Shown: piece by piece, positions 42,186 to 46,333 of the stretch
How positions within the stretch are numbered: the stretch's first letter is position 1
Layout of the letters: each line of letters begins with the position of its first letter
Source of the DNA: Oscillospiraceae bacterium
GTDB lineage: Bacteria; Bacillota; Clostridia; Oscillospirales; Oscillospiraceae
Direction of reading: 5' to 3'
Assembly: GCA_902765025.1 (NCBI GenBank)
Contig: CACWYC010000011.1
Coordinates: 1-46,333 of the forward strand
DNA: 46,333 bases
The notes under the pieces: generated by a model
Told to the model about the DNA's origin: nothing
Database searches by the model: none
What the model saw: the letters and a program-made list of their open reading frames with translations, nothing else
Program-made: the position numbers and the translations under genes

Positions 42186-43748
42186 TCAGCCGTCAAGCTG
42201 ATAAGGCCTGATTTTGCGCACCACGTCGAGGATGGTGCCGTCGCGGGCTTCGAGTACGGCGATGACCTTGTCCTCCCATTGCAGGTCGTCGGGACGCCCG
42301 ACAATAGAATACGCTTTCTCTTTCAGCTCCTCGATGCTGACGTGCGGGATACCCGCGTTATCGAGGCACTCGACGAGGTCGGGACGCAGCGGGTTGACCG
42401 CGATGCCGTAGTCCGTCACCAGCACGTCCACGCAGTCGCCGGGGGTCGTGACCGTGACAACATGCTCGCACACGGTCGCCATGCGTCCGCGCACCAGCGG
42501 GGTCACGATGATGCAGACCTTGCTGCCCGCCGCCGTGTCGGGGTGTCCGCCGGGCGCGCCGCGCAGTACGCCGTCCGAGCCGGTAAGCACGTTGACGTTG
42601 AAGCCCGTGTCAATCTCCAGCGCGGCGAGCACCACGAAGTCGAGCTTGTTGACGAACGCGCCCTTGTTCGCGGGGTTCGCGTACTGGCTGGCGCTCATTT
42701 CAAAGTGGTTCGGCGTCTGGTTGATGGAGCGCACGGCGTCGAGGTCGAAGTCCTGCACGTCGATGACCTTGCCGACCTTGCCCTTTTTCAGCAGCTCGAC
42801 CATCGGGCCGCAGATACCGCCGATTGCCCAGCCCATCTTGATATTGCGCTCGTCCATGTACTGCTCTAAGAACAGATTCGCGGCGAGCGACGGGCCGCCC
42901 ACGCCGGTCTGGAACGAGAAGCCGTCCTTGAAGTACGGCGTCGAGGCGATGACCTTCGCCACGTTCTCCGCCATCATCAAATCGCGCGGGTTCTGGCTGA
43001 TGCGCGCGGCGGCGCTGGCGATCTTCTTCGGGTTGCCGATGGAGTCCACGACCACCACTGCGTCCACGTTGATTGCTTCGACGCTCGCGGGCATGTTCGG
43101 GAAGTCCACGAGGCAGTCCGTCACGATCACGACGTGATCGGCGTACTCCGCGTCGGTCATGGCGTAGCCCATGGAGCCGCAGTCGCTCTTGCCGCCGATA
43201 CCGCGGCAGTTGCCCACACAGTCGCTCGTCGGCGCGGCGATGAAGGCGATGTCGATATGCACCTCGCCGCCCTCAATGGCGCGGGGACGCCCGCCGTGGG
43301 AGCGGATGATCGCCGGGGTCGGCAGCTTGCCCGCCGAGACGACCTCGCCCATGCGCCCGCGGATACCGCTGGTCTGGATGCCGACGACCTTGCCCTGCTC
43401 GATGTAATCGGCAATCGGGTCGTGCGCGGAGCCGAGGCTCGACGCCGCGATGGTCAGGTTGTCAAGGCCCAGTTCTTCGATTGCTGCTTTCATCACCATG
43501 TTCACAACGAAGTCGCCGTCGCGCAGATGGTGGTGGAAGCTGAACGTCATGCCGCTCTTTGCGCCGCAGGCTCTGAGCGCGTCCGCAAGTGTTTCAACGA
43601 GCTTGCTCTCCTGCGGTTTCTCGTAACGGCGGGTACGGGGAGACGCCTTCTGTATGTACTTGCCGTCCATGTAATTCTTGCCCTGATAGACCTCCTTGCC
43701 GTTTGTCAGCAGGAAGTCGGGGATTTCGCGTCCAACTGCGTTTTTCAT
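42186..43748 (-). CDS. citF: Citrate lyase alpha subunit (citrate CoA-transferase)
   Basis: 520 residues. It exchanges the acetyl group on the ACP thioester for citrate. Motifs: MTFSFHHHLRDGDFVVNMVM near 88, IASTPYFKDGFSFQTGVGG, DGVLRGAPGGHPDTAAGSK, and TDYGIAVNPLRPDL. The length is typical. Its start overlaps the citE stop by ATGA, so the two are coupled. Confidence 0.97.
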   Translation of the reverse strand: MKNAVGREIPDFLLTNGKEVYQGKNYMDGKYIQKASPRTRRYEKPQESKLVETLADALRACGAKSGMTFSFHHHLRDGDFVVNMVMKAAIEELGLDNLTIAASSLGSAHDPIADYIEQGKVVGIQTSGIRGRMGEVVSAGKLPTPAIIRSHGGRPRAIEGGEVHIDIAFIAAPTSDCVGNCRGIGGKSDCGSMGYAMTDAEYADHVVIVTDCLVDFPNMPASVEAINVDAVVVVDSIGNPKKIASAAARISQNPRDLMMAENVAKVIASTPYFKDGFSFQTGVGGPSLAANLFLEQYMDERNIKMGWAIGGICGPMVELLKKGKVGKVIDVQDFDLDAVRSINQTPNHFEMSASQYANPANKGAFVNKLDFVVLAALEIDTGFNVNVLTGSDGVLRGAPGGHPDTAAGSKVCIIVTPLVRGRMATVCEHVVTVTTPGDCVDVLVTDYGIAVNPLRPDLVECLDNAGIPHVSIEELKEKAYSIVGRPDDLQWEDKVIAVLEARDGTILDVVRKIRPYQLDG

Positions 43749-44659
43749 ACCAGATCACCCTCCCACATGCCGCAGGCTCTCGCCAGCTTTAACGTGCGCT
43801 CCGCGCCGGGAATGAACGCAATGTCGATCATCTTGCCGTCCACGGTGAACACGCCGACGCCCGCGGCGCTCTGCTCGCGGTAGGCGGTGAGTATCTTCTC
43901 CGCCTGCGTGATTTCCTTCTCGGTCGGCGCGAAGACCTGATGTACGAAGCGGATCTGCTTGGGGTTGATGAGGCTCTTGCCGTCGAAGCCCATCGCCTTA
44001 TTCTGCAAAACCTCCGCCTCAAAGCCCTCGGTATCGTCGAGGTTGGTGAACACGGTGTCGAAGCACTGGATACCCGCCGCGCGCGCCGCAATCAGCATCT
44101 GCCCGCGGGCGACCAGCATGTCCACGCCGTCGCGCTGAGGGGTGGTCTGCATACACTTGCGGAAGTCGCCGCCGGAGATCGCCACGCCGAACATACGCTC
44201 GGAAGCGGCGCAAATTTCGTAGGCGTTGAGGATACCCTTGGGGCTTTCCAGCGCCGCCATCAGCAGCGTGCGCCCAACCTCGACGCCGAACTCGCGCTCC
44301 GCCGCTTCCACGGCGGCTTCGACGGTCTTTACGTCCTGCGCGCTCTCGCACTTGGCGATGCGGATGCCGTCCGCGCCGCCCGCGACGCACACGCGGATAT
44401 CCTCCTGCCAATGCGGGGTGTCAAGCCCGTTGATGCGGACGATGACCTCGGTGTCGCCGTAGTCCACGGTCTTGAGCGCATGGTAGAGGCTGAAGCGCGC
44501 CGCGTCCTTCTGGTTCTCCGCGACGGCGTCCTCGAGGTCGAGCATGATGCTGTCGCAGCCGTAGATGTACGCGTCCTTGATCAGTCCCGGCTTCTGCGCG
44601 TTCATGAACATCATCGTCCGGCGCAGACGGAACCGCTCGGGTCTGGGTCTTGGGATCAT
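43745..44659 (-). CDS. citE: Citrate lyase beta subunit (citryl-ACP lyase)
   Basis: 304 residues from ATG 44659, with GGGGAGGTG upstream. It splits citryl-ACP into oxaloacetate and acetyl-ACP. This HpcH/HpaI-type TIM barrel shows RRTMMFMNAQKP, IMLDLEDAVAENQK (Mg2+-binding Glu/Asp), VIVRINGLDT, LMAALESPKGILNAYEI and GFDGKSLINPKQI. An earlier in-frame ATG at 44677 would lie inside citD. The start overlaps the citD stop by ATGA. Confidence 0.97.
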   Translation of the reverse strand: MIPRPRPERFRLRRTMMFMNAQKPGLIKDAYIYGCDSIMLDLEDAVAENQKDAARFSLYHALKTVDYGDTEVIVRINGLDTPHWQEDIRVCVAGGADGIRIAKCESAQDVKTVEAAVEAAEREFGVEVGRTLLMAALESPKGILNAYEICAASERMFGVAISGGDFRKCMQTTPQRDGVDMLVARGQMLIAARAAGIQCFDTVFTNLDDTEGFEAEVLQNKAMGFDGKSLINPKQIRFVHQVFAPTEKEITQAEKILTAYREQSAAGVGVFTVDGKMIDIAFIPGAERTLKLARACGMWEGDLV

Positions 44660-44958
44660 CGCACGGCACCTCCCCACGGAATATTCGCTTCGGACGCGTC
44701 ACAGGAGCGGAACACCGCGCACTCAACGCGCGCCTTGAGCGTGCAGTCCAGCGCGCCCTTGTCCACCACCGTGAGCTTTGCGCTCGTCACGTCGAGCCGT
44801 TCCAGCGTTTCGAGGATGGTCGCCCTGATCTGGCGGCCGTACTGGTTCATCACGCTGGATTGCAGGCTCAGTTCGATCTTGCCGTCGCCCGGCTCAATCA
44901 TCACCTGCGCGTCGCTGGATTCCAGCGTCCCCGCCGCGGCGGGTTTTTTAATTTCCAT
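44656..44958 (-). CDS. citD: Citrate lyase gamma subunit (acyl carrier protein)
   Basis: 100 residues. It carries the triphosphoribosyl-dephospho-CoA-derived arm on a Ser near the N-terminus; Ser14 in AGTLESSD matches the family site. The rest (QVMIEPGDGKIELSLQSSV, GRQIRATILETLERL, ALDCTLKARVECAVFR) is the usual CitD fold. GGAGGGGG lies 6 bases before ATG 44958. First gene of the operon. Confidence 0.96.
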   Translation of the reverse strand: MEIKKPAAAGTLESSDAQVMIEPGDGKIELSLQSSVMNQYGRQIRATILETLERLDVTSAKLTVVDKGALDCTLKARVECAVFRSCDASEANIPWGGAVR

Positions 44959-45004
44959 CGCTGCCCCCTCCTGTCAAAATCCGTATTCCCGTATGGATGC
45001 GACT

Positions 45005-45033
45005 ATCCTATCTGTTTGCACCGGATATGACAA
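45005..45033 (-). promoter_or_regulatory. Promoter of the cit operon
   Basis: On the reverse strand, TTGTCA (45033-45028), 17 bases, TAGGAT (45010-45005), 46 bases before citD. Confidence 0.65.
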
Positions 45034-45076
45034 CTATCTTTTTCGGATAAACCGCATAATCTCCGCCTTATACCCA

Positions 45077-45118
45077 TTGACATTGATAAGATATTGCTTA
45101 TGATATATATAGCAATAT
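45077..45118 (+). promoter_or_regulatory. LysR gene promoter with inverted-repeat operator
   Basis: TTGACA (45077-45082), 18 bases, TGATAT (45101-45106). Across the -10 box lie ATATTGCT (45091-45098) and AGCAATAT (45111-45118), perfect 8-bp arms around 12 bases. Such dyads between a LysR gene and a divergent target are typical of autoregulated LysR binding sites. The distance to the cit promoter is about 60 bases, suiting activation of citD. Confidence 0.62.
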
Positions 45119-45162
45119 TTTATTATGCTTGGCAGAATAGACAAAAAAGGGGGCGAAATGGT

Positions 45163-46071
45163 ATGAATAGCAAGCAAGTTTTTTACATCCGCTCCATCGC
45201 GCAGCACGGCGGCATCACCGCGGCGGCGAAGGCGCTCTACATCAGCCAGCCCGCGTTGAGCCAGACCCTGCGGCAGGTGGAATCGGAGCTAGGCGTGCAG
45301 CTTTTCGACCGCGAGGCACAGCCGATGCGCCCGACCTACGCCGGGGAGCGTTTTTTGGAGTACGCGGACACGGTCATCGCCGCAGACGAGCGCTTAGAGC
45401 GGCAAATGCGCGAGATACGCGAGGAGAGCGGCGGCCATCTCCGGCTCGGCATCAGCGTCCAGCGCGCCATGCAGATTTTGCCGGAGGCAATGCCGTGGTT
45501 CGTCATGCAGTATCCCAACGTCTCCATTGAGCTGACGGAGGCGGGCAGCGCGTCGCTCGAAGAATTGGTTCTGCGCGGGCAGGTCGACCTCGCGCTGGCG
45601 GCGCTGGAATCGACGAGCGTGAAGCTCGACTATGTACTCATCGAGCAGGAGACGATCGGCATCCTCGCGGGCAGCGGCTCCGACCTCGCCTCCCGCTTCC
45701 CCGACGGCACGTCGCTGACGCTCTCGGACGTGCGCGGCGACAGCTTTGTGAGCCTGCGGCATGGCCACAGCGTCCGCGTGGTGCAGGACGCGCTGTTCCG
45801 CCGCAGCGGTATCGAGCCACACATCCTGCTGGAGACGGACTCGCTGGAGGTCGCCAAGCGCGTCACGCTGGGCAGCGCGGCGTGCATGCTCTGCTCCGAC
45901 ATCTACGCGGACGAGGCGGCACGGCGTCATGGTTCGTTCTACCCCCTGCGCGACTTTGTGAACAACCGCCACTTCTACGCCTGCCGCCGCAAGAACGAAC
46001 GGCTCCCCCGCTACGCCGACAGCTTTGTCCAAATCGTCACGCACGTGCTGAAAAAGCAGAAGTCCGGTTGA
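45163..46071 (+). CDS. LysR-family regulator, divergent from the cit operon
   Basis: 302 residues from ATG 45163, with AAGGGGGCG upstream. Winged HTH at about 1-60 (NSKQVFYIRSIAQHGGITAAA, ALYISQPALSQTLRQVESEL, LFDREAQP), then the periplasmic-binding-like effector domain (about 88-295: HLRLGISVQRAMQILPEAMP, GQVDLALAAL, GDSFVSLRHGHSVR). The family commonly activates a divergent operon on binding a metabolite; citrate or a breakdown product is the obvious guess, not shown by the sequence. No CitA/CitB two-component pair is present in the window. Confidence 0.9.
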   Translation: MNSKQVFYIRSIAQHGGITAAAKALYISQPALSQTLRQVESELGVQLFDREAQPMRPTYAGERFLEYADTVIAADERLERQMREIREESGGHLRLGISVQRAMQILPEAMPWFVMQYPNVSIELTEAGSASLEELVLRGQVDLALAALESTSVKLDYVLIEQETIGILAGSGSDLASRFPDGTSLTLSDVRGDSFVSLRHGHSVRVVQDALFRRSGIEPHILLETDSLEVAKRVTLGSAACMLCSDIYADEAARRHGSFYPLRDFVNNRHFYACRRKNERLPRYADSFVQIVTHVLKKQKSG

Positions 46072-46110
46072 TGGTAAGCATAAAAACAGTAACCGCTCAA
46101 TAACCACACG

Positions 46111-46142
46111 AAAAAATCGCCGGCGCCCGCAGGCACCGGCGA
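46111..46142 (-). terminator. Terminator hairpin after the LysR gene
   Basis: TCGCCGGCGCC, loop CGCA, GGCACCGGCGA (46117-46142), one mismatch. The T-run follows on the reverse strand (AAAAAA at 46111), so it mainly blocks leftward transcription; rightward activity is weaker. Confidence 0.65.
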
Positions 46143-46183
46143 CAGTTAGGATAGTTTTTTCTTTTTTGTTCTACCCCAACTAT

Positions 46184-46243
46184 TGACATTGAACCTTTTT
46201 ATGTGAGTTTTTCGGAAAAGGGTGTGGCGGGAGCTCAATGTCA
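46184..46243. repeat. Inverted TGACATTGA repeats in the AT-rich window end
   Basis: TGACATTGA (46184-46192) and TCAATGTCA (46235-46243) are exact inverted copies, and TGACATTGA also occurs at 45078-45086 in the LysR promoter. A further TGTCAT/ATGACA dyad lies at 46239-46258. No convincing gene is present from 46143 to the end. Confidence 0.5.
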
Positions 46244-46265
46244 TTAAGATAAGATGACAGGAAAG

Positions 46266-46301
46266 ATACCTCGTACCCAAAGAAGGTGCGGGGTATTTTT
46301 T
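46266..46301 (+). terminator. Rightward intrinsic terminator near the window end
   Basis: ATACCTCGTACC (46266-46277) and GGTGCGGGGTAT (46285-46296) pair fully with two G-U pairs, followed by TTTTTT. It may end a short leader or small RNA. TTGACA at 46325-46330 could be the -35 of the next transcript. Confidence 0.72.
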
Positions 46302-46333
46302 CTGAGAAAAATAGAAGAAAAAGCTTGACAAAA

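Noticed and set aside
46146..46331. 61-residue leftward ORF at the window end
   Set aside because: Composition rich in Ser, Lys and Phe from AT-rich DNA, crosses a terminator hairpin, and has no ribosome binding site.

Overview
The window looks like a GC-rich chromosome of a Firmicute of the class Clostridia, most likely Oscillospirales. Grounds: Gram-positive-style ribosome binding sites (AGGAGG), the mfd/pth/prs block with a PpiC-like foldase, an M23 protein of the SpoIIQ type, dockerin and cohesin-like modules, and many strong intrinsic terminators. The genus is inference; no rRNA is present.

Region 1 (1-11515) is accessory DNA. It opens inside the 3' end of a group II intron (end of the maturase plus domains V and VI). 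Next comes a cassette with a divergent Cro/C1-type regulator and two copies of the same arrangement: promoter, structured RNA of about 210 nt ending in a 13-bp hairpin, short Arg-rich ORF, and a main gene (an HTH protein after copy A; a YhaM-like, degenerate HD-domain protein after copy B). An intact tyrosine recombinase (3187-4233) follows. A second module holds two unusual tyrosine-recombinase-like proteins transcribed leftward (4649-9379). The first lacks the nucleophilic Tyr and is fused to a GyrA/ParC C-terminal-like beta-pinwheel; the second keeps the Tyr but lacks other catalytic residues. A divergent gene encodes a protein with an ISL3-transposase-like zinc-ribbon/HTH front end but no visible DDE core. 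The module ends in a palindromic cluster of CTGGGAC repeats just before tRNA-fMet. This module and the paired RNAs are the best candidates for something undescribed.

Region 2 (11516-29424) is core genome: tRNA-fMet and tRNA-Leu(UAA); acetyl-CoA acetyltransferase; a PpiC/SurA-type foldase overlapping mfd; pth; prs; then, on the other strand, trmL, pgk, tpiA and gpmI (lower glycolysis), an M23 peptidase, a DUF4349 lipoprotein, prfB (reverse strand, no programmed frameshift) and a CBS-domain family II pyrophosphatase. A 161-bp insertion flanked by a 15-bp direct repeat sits between pgk and tpiA.

Region 3 (29425-38215) is envelope and transport: a membrane-anchored cohesin-like/cadherin-like protein in an operon with a secreted dockerin protein; a three-gene ABC importer of the NMT1/SsuABC type; a divergent MOSC protein behind a palindromic operator; and a Ca2+/Na+ antiporter.

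Region 4 (38216-46333) is a citrate fermentation operon on the reverse strand, citD-citE-citF-citM-citC-citXG, encoding the citrate lyase subunits, a CitMHS transporter, the activating ligase and a fused prosthetic-group enzyme. A LysR regulator is divergent. Codon choice here differs from the flanking genes. The last 180 bases are AT-rich and hold dyads and a terminator but no convincing gene.
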